DNA of 64,000 nt from Schizophyllum amplum (GCA_007026445.1 VDMD01000027.1:1-64000), one strand, 5' to 3'. Shown: positions 44,958 through 56,455, counted from the first letter of the stretch. Notes: a model not told the origin generated them from the sequence alone. Numbers and translations: made by a program.

Positions 44958-47900
44958 CTATTGCGCGCCGTCATCCTCTGTGATCGTCCCTCCTCCGCAC
45001 TCGTCGCCGAGTGGTACGACCCTCTCCCCCATTGCTTTTCGAAGCAGCTCCTCGATATCTGGGTCATCGCATTGCCAGACCCCACTTTTGAGAAAGAGAT
45101 CGAGCGGTGTTTCACCATAGCTGTCGCAGACATTGGGGTCCGCACCGTGGTCGAGAAGTAGACGAATGCATTTTGCGTAGCCCTCCTCAGCAGCGATATG
45201 CAGAGGTGTTTGTCCGCGCGGGTTGGTGGCGTTTGGGTTAGCGCCTCGTATGAGGAGTAGCCGTGCGATGGACTCTCGGTTCTGTCGATATGCGCGAGGC
45301 ATGAGGGCGGCGCAGTGGAGGGGCGTATAGACCATCTCATCAACGAAATTGGTGTCGGCCCCGCAGTCGATGAGCAAATGTACGATGTCGAGGTTGTCGC
45401 GTATCACATTGCGATGTAGTAGTTGGAGTGTACATGACCCCTGACACATTAGGTATCTGCCATCGTTGGTGTCGAGGAAGTCGATGATATGTTGTCTCAG
45501 ATCAGGATACCGATGGAGACCCGCTGCGTTGGCGTAGTCTGTCCATAACTCCTTGGCACGGCAGTAGAGGGGATGCTGAATATCCTTTGCCGGGTTTGGA
45601 ATCCTGCTGACTCCGACGGCGGAGAAGTATGTGAGGCACATGCGGGCAATGATGTAGTATGCACCGTTTTGGTAGAAAAAGCGACGCAGGTCTTCTGAAT
45701 GTTGCAGATAATCGACGACAGCTTCGTACACTTTGTCACTACTTGCGTCGAGGAACGAAAGTGCACTACCTTCGGAGGATGAGGCGAGCGAAGACCACCG
45801 AAGCGAAGGATCGTAACGCGGCATCCACTCTGAATAGTCAAAAGACAGGAGCTCGGTGAATGCAGCCTTCGAAGGTCTAGTGAATATCAGCCATGCCAGC
45901 CGATAACGGTCCCTTCGCCGGTCCTTGGATAGAAAGTCTACTCGAGATGGGAAGCCCGTCTCACGCACATTGTCCACGAGCATGTCTAACCACTGCAGCA
46001 CCTCAATGGGAGTTTTCGCGAGTTTCGCAATCCATATAACATCAATTTCGAACTGACGCACGCTAGGAAACTGTTCAGTCTCCATGTAAAGGCTATGTAC
46101 ATTCACTCACTCCGGAAAATTTCCTCGATATCTATCCAGAGTCCGTTGAACAACCATGGTGTCCTTGATTTGCGCTAGAGTGTTTCCTGGCATGACGACA
46201 TTGTTAAGCATGAGATCCATTTCCCGCCGGATGAGGTCCGTGCACATGGGCAGTACTGTGGAGGAGAGACCAGGTGGGATTGGACATGGTGTCGTCGAGT
46301 TGAGGGAAATGAGAGCGGAGACATTGCTATGGCGAGAAAGGAGCTCGTAGAGGATGTCCACATGTTGAATATTCGACCCAGCCACTATGATGTATATGCG
46401 TCGAGGTGCGAGATCATCGATGAGATGATGGAGGAAGTCCATGATTTCGTCTTGAGAAAGTTTTGCTTCAAGCCGGCTTGTGTCGAACCAGGTGGGAGGG
46501 GTGTCAAAGTAGGAGAGTAGCTGATAAAGCAGAGGAAAGACCAGGTATTGCGGACGTCTGGGCTGCTCCTCGCACTCAAAGCGAAACACGATGACACATC
46601 GATGGCCAGGCGATGCGCAGCTTGCACTTAAGTCGGCCATTGCAGCTGACCTGTCATTGGCCAATTACGCCGATTAGTTTCCTTCACGGGCAGACACCAG
46701 CTTCACTGAGTGACTCACAAGATAGTCTCCATTCCAGACTGCACTAGTGAACCAGTCAGCATTGTAGAGAGGTTTTGTGGGCGCAAAGACATACCAGGGC
46801 CATATAGTGCAAGCAACTGGATTTGGCCCCTCTTAAGTGAAGAGAAGGGCAAACCGTCAAGAAACCATCTGGAAGTTCGCCGTACGCGGGTGTTCAGGTA
46901 GGAGCTGACGATAAGACGCCAGCCTATCCGGACCAGGGACCTCAGTTCGATCTCTGATACTACTTTGTGACATGTCAACTCCAATTTTTTCACATGCCCA
47001 AGTGAGGTTAGCGAGCACTCACGTCTCTGCGTCAGATCCTCCTGGCTCTGCAGGACAAGTCTTTGCATGTCTTCCAGAACACCGACATCGATCTGCGTAT
47101 AATGCACAGCCGTGAACATAGCTGGGTGGGCGATCTCTGAATCAATCTCCCTCTCAGCAGATGTTATAACGGCTGACACTCGATGACGACTGACCGTACA
47201 TCTGGCACTGCAACTGCATAAGCTGCATCTTCTGAGCTTCCTGCTCGCGACTTGTCGCTGAGATAGAGTCAGCAATCGCGCCCGGAACGAACACATATTA
47301 TAACGAACCCGAGAAGCCACCCTCCAGCACCGTCGCATTCCGCTCCACGCCTTGCAAGGTCATCGCCGACATCGCCGTGTTGCTTGAGGGCCAAGACTTG
47401 CAACTTCGCCATCGCCGTCGCGACGTCCTTTTCCCGCACAATTTCTTGAAAAACCCCTCTATGCGCTCATCAGCGATCTGCGCCAGCGGAGAAGCGGGAT
47501 CACATACTGAAGCGCCGATCCCTCTGAACCTTGTCACGACGCCGAGCACGACGAGGATGTGCGCAAGCAGCTCGACGGTGGGTCCGCGTAACTTCTTGTA
47601 GTAGCGCGAGCCCGTGATGGGCTCGATGAATTCCAGGTGGAATTTCATGGTGTCGAAGGCGTCGACGATGGCGTCGTAGTCGGCCTTCAGTTCATGGCCA
47701 CCTGCACGTCAAGCCTATCAGCGTGGTCCCTCCTTTACAACGAAGGAAACGCACCTGTATCGCCACCTTGAACGCGGCAAAGATGGATTTGACGGGAGAG
47801 TAGGGCTGCCAACTCGTCAGACGCGATGCTCGAATATCGACAGCAATCCCGACGCACCACGTCACGGCCTCCCCAAGACAGTCGCACAGCGTGCTCACGA

Positions 47901-48173
47901 CCGCCGCGATGGGCTCGATCCGCTCGCGAAGACGTTGTACCCGCTCATGCGAAATCGAGAGAAACTTTGTTCATTCTCCTGGATGTACTCGACGATCTTC
48001 TCCGCGGAGTCGAAGGCGGCAACGGCAGGATCCCGAAGCTCGATGCCCGTATCGTGCTGGTACTTGCGGATGGCGTCGAACCAGATGTCGACGAGGTGTT
48101 CTTGAGAGGCTGCAGAGTCAAGCCGGTGTTGAGAAGTGCTCCGAATCGCGACCTGGCTCAAAGACGGGTCCAT
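44958..48173 (-). CDS. Goodbye / pseudo-NACHT / ankyrin STAND-like protein 2
   Basis: Paralogue of the 29350 gene in opposite orientation. Goodbye domain: HLVDIWFDAIRKYQHDTGIE, SAEKIVEYIQENEQSF, DYDAIVDAFDTMKFHLEF. NACHT entry: RRTSRWFLDGLPFSSLKRGQ then LLALYGP. A 25-nt exon (46719-46743), between introns 46744-46794 and 46651-46718, restores the P-loop region as YGPVQSGMETIL followed by SAAMADLSASCASPG: the invariant Lys of GxxxxGK[ST] is Met and the next position Glu. The Walker B position reads RIYIIVAGSN. The C-terminus carries three ankyrin-type repeats with ADTNFVDEMVYTPLHCAA, ANPNATNPRGQTPLHIAAEE and ADPNVCDSYGETPLDLF. The 5' half shows apparent 1-2 nt deletions (near 47935, 47437, 47385); the 3' half is clean. 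Confidence 0.78.
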
Positions 48174-48764
48174 GATGAGCGCGAGCGGTATCTTCGTCCA
48201 GGTGTCCGCGGGCGAGATGGAGGTTGCTGTCAAGGTGAGAAATGGTGTGCAACATCGCGGAAGCCTCATGTCAGACCTACACAGCATGAGCTCAGGCTGG
48301 AGATAGAGCGCGTTCCCACAGCCACAAATATTACGGTTGATCAGTTCTCGCATTGCCTTCCAGACGTTGAGACTGCTACAGCAGATGTATAGGTACTTTG
48401 TACGCAGACTTCGCAGCCTGCGCTGGTACGAAGAATCGCGAATCGGCAGTGCAAGGTACCGATGAAGCCAGCTTCATCTCACAGGAGCTGTGGTACGCTG
48501 TATCCGGTCGTCTGTACGATGTGTAAAATAGGAAGCGGAAGGCAAGCCTTTACCGCCAACTCACCCAGTCGCGTGGTGCGAAATGAAGATGTGGAAGACG
48601 CCGTTGTAACAAGAACCATCAAGCTGACGCGAGTTTGGCAGAAGGATACCAATCGAGGTGAAGCGAGAGTCCAGCATTAATTGTCCGATAAAGGCGTCCA
48701 GCTATTGATGAACTTGAAGAAGATGCAGCGGAAGTTTAAGCGTCGTCCGCGGACTAGTGCCATC
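48174..48764. other. Intergenic, no gene recognised
   Basis: Holds the upstream region of the STAND-like gene 2 (read leftward) and the 3' flank of the dehydrogenase. No separate feature seen. Confidence 0.4.
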
Positions 48765-50186
48765 CTACACCGCCCTCACCTGCTCCTCCATCCACTCCCA
48801 CAACTTGCGCGCCTCCGCCTCGTCGTCCGCCGCCGGGTTGTTGTGGTAGAGGCGCGCCCAGCAGGTCATGTACTGTTGGCGGGGTGAGTTAAGGGCGTGG
48901 TGGATGAGTGACGGGGCGAAGGCGGTGGGGATGGAGATGGAGAGGTGGATGAAGGGGACAGGGACAGGGAATATACACGGAAGAATAATCAAGGATGAAT
49001 GAGCAAGGAAGCCGTTGAACGATATGAAAGACTAATCGTGATCACACACCACGCACCTTCCCATTCCACCCCGCCGCCTCCGGATCTGTCCCCGCCCGCA
49101 CTGCGTCAGCGCGCCCATGTCCGCGCCGTGCACGAGCCTCAGCCACTCGCGCAGCTTCTCAACGACCGGGCCTGCAAGGGCCTTGTCTTCGCCTGTCCCG
49201 GGTGGAGGGAGATGCAGACGATGCCTTCATCGCCATAGCGCCGAGCGAGCTCTTTGGCGCAGAGAACGGTGGCCTGTGGGGAGGCGTTGAATGAGCTGGG
49301 ACAAGCGTGAAGGATGGACAAGGGTTGAGGCCGGGCGACGGAGCACTCACGAGTTTGCTATGCGCATAGAGGTAAGTTGAGCCCCGCACGCGTTCGCTTC
49401 TCGCCCGCCGGCGTGCGCTCCGGGTCTGGCTCGCGCAGCAAGTCGTAGTCGATCGTATCCGCGTACCAGTGCATGAGGGAGGAGGTGAAGACGATGCGGG
49501 AGGCGACGGCGGTGGTCGGGCGGTGGCCTGCATGAGAGGCAAGAGGAGGGTGGTGAGGTAGAAGTGGCCCAGCACGTTCGCTCCGAACTGCAAGTCGTAG
49601 CCTTGCGCGGTAGCTGTTCGACGGGGCTGAGCTGGACGCCGCTGTAGGATTGTTAGTGCCAGAGCGCGGCGGAGGAAGGTGAAGACGAACCCGTTGTTGA
49701 AGAGAACGTGCAGCTGGGACTCCTTGCTGCGACGTTCGTTAGCATTAGCGAGAAAAGCAAGGACCGCAGGCGCACCTCAGGAACTCGTCTGCGCATCGCT
49801 TGACGGAGGGTAAGTCTGCCAGATCACAGTGCACGAAGCGCGCTTCCTTCCCAGTCTGCTCTTTCAGGTCAGCGATGGCGGCCTGAGCGCGCGTCTCGCT
49901 GCGGCAGAACATGTAGACGGTGGCATTGTGCTGGAGTAGAGCCTGCAGCGTCGAGATATAAGAAGGGGAGATCCTGTGGGCAAACGCTCAATACGTACCT
50001 TGGCTGTCTCCTTTCCAATGCCTGGGCGAGAATATCAGTACGCGACAGAGAAAGAGGAGCATTGGGACGTACCGGTGTTCGCGCCAGTGATTACCATGAC
50101 GCGCCCTGTGAGATCGGCATGTCGTCCACACCCCATTCCGGCGCAGGCGGGTAGGACTCCCTCAGAAACTGCAGATGCTTGTTCAT
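48765..50186 (-). CDS. Short-chain dehydrogenase/reductase, frame broken
   Basis: Retinol-dehydrogenase-like SDR. Start MNKHLQFLRESYPP, then LTGRVMVITGANTG spliced to IGKETAK (the TGxxxGIG cofactor motif), ATVYMFCRSETRAQAAIADL, CDLADLPSVKRCADEFL, LHVLFNN, QGYDLQFGANVLGHFYLTTL, SRIVFTSSLMHWYA, YLYAHSKL (YxxxK active site), ELARRYGDEGIVCISLHPGQ, GADMGALTQ, DPEAAGWNGK and LWEWMEEQV at the C-terminus. Reading these in order needs at least four frame changes (near 50110, 49545, 49385, 49180-49090), each explained by one missing base in a GC-rich run. Either a young pseudogene or a locus with consensus errors; neighbours show the same pattern, so I do not call it dead. Confidence 0.75.
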
Positions 50187-51400
50187 TGTATGTAGAGTAT
50201 CTGTAGCTGTCGTTCGGCAGGGGAGGAAGCAGTCGTGAAGGGGCTTCGAGAGACCGAGGAGCACAAGTAGCACAAGTGAAAGTACTATTCTCTTCTTATT
50301 GTTCTAGCTGCGAGCCTGCAGCAAGCCCGTGCCCGTGCGTCCGTGCCGCGTTTCAATGGTTCGGTGTCCCGGGAAAAGACGTAGCTCAATCGTATTGTAG
50401 ATGATGGAAGTTCGGGACGGAGAAGATGCAGCGAAGCACCGCCCGCGGGGCCATCGGGACTCGGTTGGTCGCCGATCGACGACATGGCTTGCCTCTTGCC
50501 GTCACGCGTCATCTTGATGTCTGTCGAACTCATAACCTGCTCATATCCGACAGGCTCAGTGGCCACTTTCTTATATGTCTACAAATCCGTGACCGTACAC
50601 CGATAGGCGATCGCGAACCCAAGCCTACCCAAGCACTACCGAGTCTGAAGGCATGCAAGCTCGTGTGAAGACCTTTGAAAGCGGCGAGCTTTTTTGTCTG
50701 CTCAGAAAACAGTGCGCTGCACAAGGTCCTACCAACGCATTGCCTGCATCACGGACGGAAGAGTACGGCGACCTGTAAGTCCCAGCATTCTTCACTTCTG
50801 ACTCTGATACAGTCGAAGTTCGACTGCGTACGATACGCGACAGGGTTTTGGGACTGCGTGACCGATGAATGTGGATGGGAGTCGCTAGACAGGCTGCGCT
50901 GTGCTGAGGAAGCTGGCTGCGCGATATATTCATTTGCGCGCGCGATCGTCTGGTCATCAGGTGAATTCCGGCTGCCCTGACCCCTTCGACCAGCCATGTT
51001 CTCATACATCTTCCATTGCAGAAATTTGTGATGCGGCGCCGCCTGCCGGTCGCCCGCCATTCTCGTGGCAAGAATGTCCGTGCGTGTTCTTTCTTTGAAG
51101 GGAAGGCGACAACTCTGTTACCAATTGGTTTGCTAAACTTCCAGATGTGCGACTCGTTGGTGTGCTACGCGAAGAGTGGGTGTTGCCTCAAATCGGCTGG
51201 AACGCACCGGGTTAGTTCGACAAACTGAACTTCGGATCACGTGGGCGTGTTTTTGTCTTCCGCGTCACGTCACTGTCGAACTTCGGCGTGTGACAGTTAA
51301 GAACTGAAGGACCGCCGCTCCGTCCCACCATCGTCTTGCCATCTTCTCTATCTTCACAAGCTCAATCGCTCCCAGGCCACCTAACAGCATCACCATATCC
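50187..51400. other. Intergenic, no gene recognised
   Basis: Minus-strand frames at 50625-51071 (148 codons) and others are unremarkable. The stretch may separate divergent promoters for the dehydrogenase (-) and the MYND gene (+). Confidence 0.4.
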
Positions 51401-51650
51401 ATGTCCGAACCCATCACCGTCTACCTGCACCTTACAACTTCTGCGAAGGCTGCGCCACAAATGCCGACAACGGCGCACCCAACTTCTGGATGTTCGACAT
51501 GCAAGAACAAATTCTACTGCGTCAGTACCACGTCATGCTTCTCTACCTGCGATACAGTGGCACTGACTCCTCCTTCGCAGTCCTCCGCATGCCAGAAAAA
51601 GGACTGGAAGTCACACAAGATGAACTGCTCGCCATTGCCGTGCCACTAAT
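51401..51650 (+). CDS. MYND zinc-finger protein (fragment, frame break)
   Basis: The start MSEPITVYLHL is followed by a Cys pair in one frame (FCEGCATNADNGAPNFW, about 51434-51484) and the remaining MYND ligands in another: CSTCKNKFYC spliced across a GTCAGT...TTCGCAG intron (about 51522-51580) to SSACQKKDWKSHKMNC. Together they give the C-x2-C / C-x2-C / C-x3-C / H-x3-C order of a MYND finger, a protein-protein interaction module. One extra or missing base near 51490 separates the halves. The frame ends soon after the finger; an exon-like piece at 52011-52174 (RLYWIDTVANIKTEQDRADL) may be the continuation but I could not connect it. Confidence 0.6.
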
Positions 51651-52844
51651 TACTGCCATACCAGAATCGAGCGCGGAGATGACCGCTGAGTCCGGCGCTC
51701 AGTCGCTTTGCTGAAGCGAGTGGCTGACGCGTGGAAGGTGTGTACCGTACTGTGGCGCGTAGGGGTGTTGCGCCTCATTCCTCACGTGAACGCAGAGAAT
51801 AGACGAAGGCGAGGCGTCGAAGGAGCTTCCAAAGGAGCAAAGGCTCGCTCTGAAATCTCAGGAGCCATCATACGCGCGCTGTGTTGTACGTGTTCTTTTC
51901 TGGCTATTTGGCCTTTGCTCACCCGCGGATGGCATAGATTATGTGCTCCCGCCGGCCTTGCTTGGAAGACGAATCTGTTCGCCCACAAGCACCTGCCGAG
52001 CACGTTATAACTCACTGCGCCGCCTATACTGGATCGACACCGTCGCCAACATCAAGACCGAACAAGATCGCGCGGACTTAAAGGCCGCCCTCACGAGTAT
52101 GGTGCACACCCCATCCTACATCGCACGCCTGTCCCCGAAAAAGTTTTGGCGCGTCCTGCCACTTGAGTCCCGGTGAGTATAGGGTGGTAGAGATGGCGGT
52201 AATCATGTCATCAAAGTCATGCGGGTGCGGGATTCATGGCGCGGGTCACACGACAGACGCAGTGGATGAGGCGTATGAGAAGCGATGGTTGTACTTGGCG
52301 ACGCTCGATAATCAGGGACGCGGGGAGAACTCTGATCAGCCTCTCTACTACTGTAACTTGTCCGGAGTGGCATGCGTCTAGATCCGACTCGCTTCGAGTC
52401 GGCTGCTCGAGCTCTTGTACAGCTCTGATTGGGACGTTATGCAACCAGTATCTTTCGTCATGCTCATGTCGAGCGCGAGGCAATTGAAGATCATATTTTA
52501 TAGGATGAATGTACTTTCGGACAAATCCAGATCGAGAAAGGTCAGATAGCATACAGGATGCTCTCCAAGCGGTAGTACATAGAGCGTCACAAGAAAGCCA
52601 GGGTCAGAAACGAGTAAGTATAACAAAGAAACAAACTAGGCGGGGAGAGTTCGTATAAGAACGTGGTCGAGGGGTTTGGTTGAGGGAGATCGATGACTGC
52701 ATCTATTGTCCAGCTACCTTAGGTACTGGGGTCGACGACGTTGACCTGGGCGAGTTGTGCTCGGAGCTTGCCCAGCAATGTCACTCGCCCTAACGAGCGG
52801 CCTCAGCACGTCGAGCGATCTGCGACTTGAGAGATCGTCAGTAC
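51651..52844. other. Possible downstream exons, otherwise nothing recognised
   Basis: The plus-strand stretch 52011-52174 encodes a protein-like segment (TSMVHTPSYIARLSPKKFW) that could belong to the MYND gene. I see no conserved domain, tRNA or repeat in the rest. Confidence 0.35.
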
Positions 52845-53811
52845 TCAATCATGAAGTAGTTCTCCCCTACGCACCTCCGCTTCGAGAAGACTCAGACGAT
52901 GGACGCGCTCGTACGTAGTCACAGCAACCTGCTCAATCACCTTCCATGTCTCGCTGCGGCAGACTTCGATGTCTCCCTGGACTTCGCGCAGGTGCGAGCC
53001 CTGCTTGTCCACCGCCCGGTCGCTCTCGATAGCGTCACGCACATCACTCTCATTGTTCTCGCCTGCGCTCCGCACGCTTGCGAGGGCCAGCATCACCAGG
53101 TCCGCGGGATGTGCATCCAGCACTAGGCGGCCCTCGGCGGTGACCATCTGAGCCTTCCGCCACGTGCCCGCACGCTCGTAGGCAGGACCGGGAAGCGTCT
53201 TCGGCGCTTTCGCCAAGTGACGGAGGCTCTCGAAGAGCATACGCGCGTACCACAAGTCCATGTACTGCAGAGTGCTGTAGTCCCTAGAGCGCTCGCTGAC
53301 GACGTAGGCAGCTGCGGCACAGTCGACGATGTTCAGCGCGCCCCGGTCAGGCGTGAAGGCGCTACGCGCTGGTAGCCGCGCGCGAGCTGCCGTATATCCT
53401 CTGCGACGAGGACTCGGTCGAGATCTCCCGTATCTGCACCCTTGCAGTCACGAGAGGCTCCCCGAGACGTGCTAAAGAGCGGAACAGGCGCAAGGTAACC
53501 GTCCTCGTCGCCAGAACGGTAGTGCTTGACACGCTCGAACTTGGCAATTCGATGGTCTGTACCGATTGTGGCGCCGTCGGCGTCGATCACAGCATGGCTA
53601 AAGCGAACGAGAACTATTTCATGCGGCACCATAGCCAGGCCACGCTCACGTCGCAAATGGATGACTTCGTCAACGATACATTCGCGGATCGTGCGGTCGC
53701 GGTGGGTATCGTTGTGCTCGTGATCCTTGACGATGTTCAGAACTCTTTAGGGGGATAAGGGTACGAACGTTCAGCAACGAGCCCGGGAATGTATCGCTTG
53801 GGAGTGCTCAT
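52845..53811 (-). CDS. Unrecognised fungal protein, frame broken
   Basis: I do not recognise a domain. The protein-like reading runs MSTPKRYIPGLVAERSYPYP, IVKDHEHNDTHRDRTIREC, VPHEIVLVRFSHAVIDADGA, DHRIAKFERVKHYRSGDEDG, ALNIVDCAAAAYVVSERSRD, YMDLWYARMLFESLRHLAKA, AEGRLVLDAHPADLVMLALA and an amphipathic end (HRLSLLEAEVR). The continuous hydrophobic and charged pattern and steady codon bias suggest a real gene. Two frame changes are needed: after PPKEF (near 53745, where one added base would remove a stop) and near 53350. No signal peptide or membrane segment. The exact start and last exon are uncertain. Confidence 0.55.
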
Positions 53812-54500
53812 CGACTCTGATGTCTTGTCGGGGTTGCCTATAGGCCGGAGAAGAACCTGTCCACGGAGAGGAAAAGCTGAAGCATTGTCAGTTGTAGCCG
53901 TAGACTTGAGGATCAGTTGATGGTGTAGGAGAGCGGCGCACGGATATCCAAGAGCTGCAACCATTCAGCGCTTTATCAATGCCTCAAATCGGGCACTGCC
54001 GCACAGACCACTGTACAGCGATGTTGTGCTCATTGCGGATGGCAGGGGTTTGAGGCGGCGTTGCGCATTATGAATGTAGGAACAAGCACACCCACCGCTG
54101 CCTCGAGGAAGCCTGGTGTATTCGCTATGAAGAGGCGGCTGTAGATGGCAGTGGTAGAGCTGTTGATTGTACGTCATACGCAAGGGCGTTACGCTTCATA
54201 GAGGGGAGGAATGTACATCGGGAATGAAGGAAGAATGGAAACACACTCACCGCTACCGCGAATTAGCCGTGATGCATTCGGTATAAGTAGGGGGCTGTAA
54301 CCTGTGGCGCCATTAATATTCTCCTCTACTGCTTGTAAGTTACATCAAACTCTTCTGAGGAAGGCAAGAAAGCTAGTCCTCCGGAAGGAACAGGGGTGCG
54401 GGAAAAACTATGCGGATATACCGGCGAGGAGCACGAGGCTCGATGCCAACAACATCGCCGCTGCGAAAGCAAGCGCCGAGCCGCTGTCTGCGTAATCGCA
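53812..54500. other. Intergenic, no gene recognised
   Basis: Probable upstream region of the preceding minus-strand gene. No feature recognised. Sequence resembling the hairpin repeat family begins to appear after about 54,540. Confidence 0.35.
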
Positions 54501-54539
54501 GACGGCGCAAGTCTGATGACCAGACTGCGCCCCGTGACC

Positions 54540-55900
54540 CGACGTGTACGTCTGGAAACATGGATGGGTGCCGAGCAGAAAGCTCGACGCCCCGGGCGAC
54601 ACGCATGTCGGCGTATCGCCATGAACGGTGAGCGCGCTTCCGATATAAAGGCGCGCTCGACGCCCAAGCTGACTGTGAAGTCCTGCTGGTATGACGGTAG
54701 ACATTGCCTGGTAGGCGTGCCGTGATCGTCGCCAGTCGGGTGTGTCGTGGACATCGCCTGATATGCGTGCAGCGAACATCGCCCCGACGGCAAGATGCCT
54801 CCGGTTGCGATCATGCTCTGGGGCGTAGTAATTTTCTCGCACCGTGGCTTTATTGCCTGGCGGTCCGTCGGACTGCCAGAGACTCCGCGTCCTGCGCCAA
54901 GCACGAAACCAGCGATCTCGACGACGTACACCAGCGCCCCCGACCACAAGGATCGACAACATCGGCAGCGGAAGATGGCATCGCCGACCGTGCAGGCCAA
55001 AACAAGACATTTGGGCGCCGATAGCAAGCTGACACTAACCCCGATGGCAGGTGGCGCTCGATGAACGTCTCCTACACGGAGTCCAGCAATCCGACTAGTT
55101 GATTGTCGAGGACAGCTCGTCACGTCGAGGGGCTTGCGCAACCGTCGGCGCGCTCCAGAGCCATCCCGTTGCTTATCGAGTGTCGTGTGAGTGGGAGCTA
55201 GCAGCTCGCCATCGACGTCGCTGAAGGCGCCGACACCACCGTCGATAGAGGCGGACACCGCAGGCGCGCGAGGGGTAGGACCTCGACACACCGAAGGCAA
55301 TGCGCACGCCACCTCGTGCGATGGAACTCTCCACGAAACCCGTAGGAGCCAGCTGCTTATTGCTGAGCTCCGGTTTGCTTGTCTGCGCGCGGGGGGATTG
55401 TCCCGGCGAATCATTACGATCATTGCTAGTGACTGCCCGCGAGCGGGAGCTGCACTGTTTACGAAGTGACAGTCCGTTTGGGAAGCTGCACTGTACTGGG
55501 TAGTGACTCGGGTGCGAGTACTGGTTCTGCGGCGGCCCAGAGATCCCGTGTCGAGCGCTGTGACTTTTCGCGCCGCCGTCGATAGAGACAGTGACCACCA
55601 ACTGCAAGAGATCGGACCTCGACAGGGCGGAGCTGTCCCCTCGTACGACGACTGTCGCGGTATCCGGTTCGCCAGCTGCAGATCTTCTCGTCCCTGAGCC
55701 TGAGGGGTTAACGGAGGTCTGTACTTTTCAGCCCGCAAGCGGGTCTGGAGGTGCTTAGCCATGTAGACCAGAGTCGCCGCGTCGAGGGAAACACCTCGTC
55801 GGTGCTGTCGATAGGAGGGCTATCGGCGACGCGCGGAGGGTCGGACCTCCGCGCGACTGAGGATGACCACGACCCTCGTGCAGCAGCTGAGTCCACGGCG
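54540..55900 (-). repeat. Inverted, diverged copies of the hairpin repeat family
   Basis: Read on the minus strand, the same block order as at 26-28 kb appears: the hairpin near 55830-55855 followed by CTATCGACAGCACCGACGAGG and TCCCTCGACGCGG (55,772-55,815); the TCGTACGAGGGG block and GAGGTCCGATCTC near 55603-55650 with CTATCGACGGCGGCG; and GAGGTCCTACCCCTCG near 55264-55287 with CTATCGACGGTGG. The 55830-55855 hairpin is a perfect 10-bp stem (CGCGCGGAGG / CCTCCGCGCG) with a 6-nt loop. A 478-codon minus-strand frame spans these copies, but the frame is not shared with other copies. Confidence 0.7.
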
Positions 55901-56369
55901 TCCGGACATCTGTTTTTTTTGGTTGCGCACGCGCTGAGCGGCTGAGGTTCTAGTGACATTGCTCGCAGTGTGGGCTTGTCGTTCCGCACGGTTCGGGTCG
56001 GTCGCACTACGGACTCGCCGGTCCTGGCCTTCAAAGCGCGGCGAAGCGCCGGTGTGCTGCGCGAGGCGTAAGGCGGTCAACAGTGCGGTGACACCAGGGT
56101 CTGCGTGCAGCACAGCGGAGTCATGATGGACTGAAGGAGATAGGAAATCGAATTCGATCATGACCTGCGCGTCTTCGGTGTTTGCCGAAGGTGGACCAAC
56201 ATTTCGTGCTTTAATTGTCGAGTTACGAGTTCGACGGCAGTTAGACGGTCTCCACTCCATACATTCCGCCAGCTATTTTCTACCTACGACATTGTAAGTC
56301 TCAGGCTGGAGTAGGACTTCTGGCACTAGTATGCATTGGAGGTATAATGCCCAAGAAGGCTACGTTCAA
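55901..56369. other. Intergenic before tRNA-Gly copy 4
   Basis: No feature recognised. Confidence 0.4.
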
Positions 56370-56455
56370 GCATTAATGGGGTAGTGGTAACCTGGGTCGT
56401 TGCCATGGGACAGTCACTGTTCGACCCGCCGGGGGTTCGATTCCCCCTTAATGCA
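56370..56455 (+). tRNA. tRNA-Gly(GCC), copy 4, with 15-nt intron
   Basis: Mature body identical to copies 1 and 2. The intron of 15 nt (TGGGACAGTCACTGT) sits after position 37. 86 nt. Lies just downstream of the minus-strand fimbrin gene's 3' end. Confidence 0.95.

Noticed and set aside
54326..55762. 478-codon open frame on the minus strand
   Set aside because: It runs through several hairpin repeat copies. The translation is Arg/Ser/Pro-rich without domains, and other copies of the repeat do not keep the same frame.
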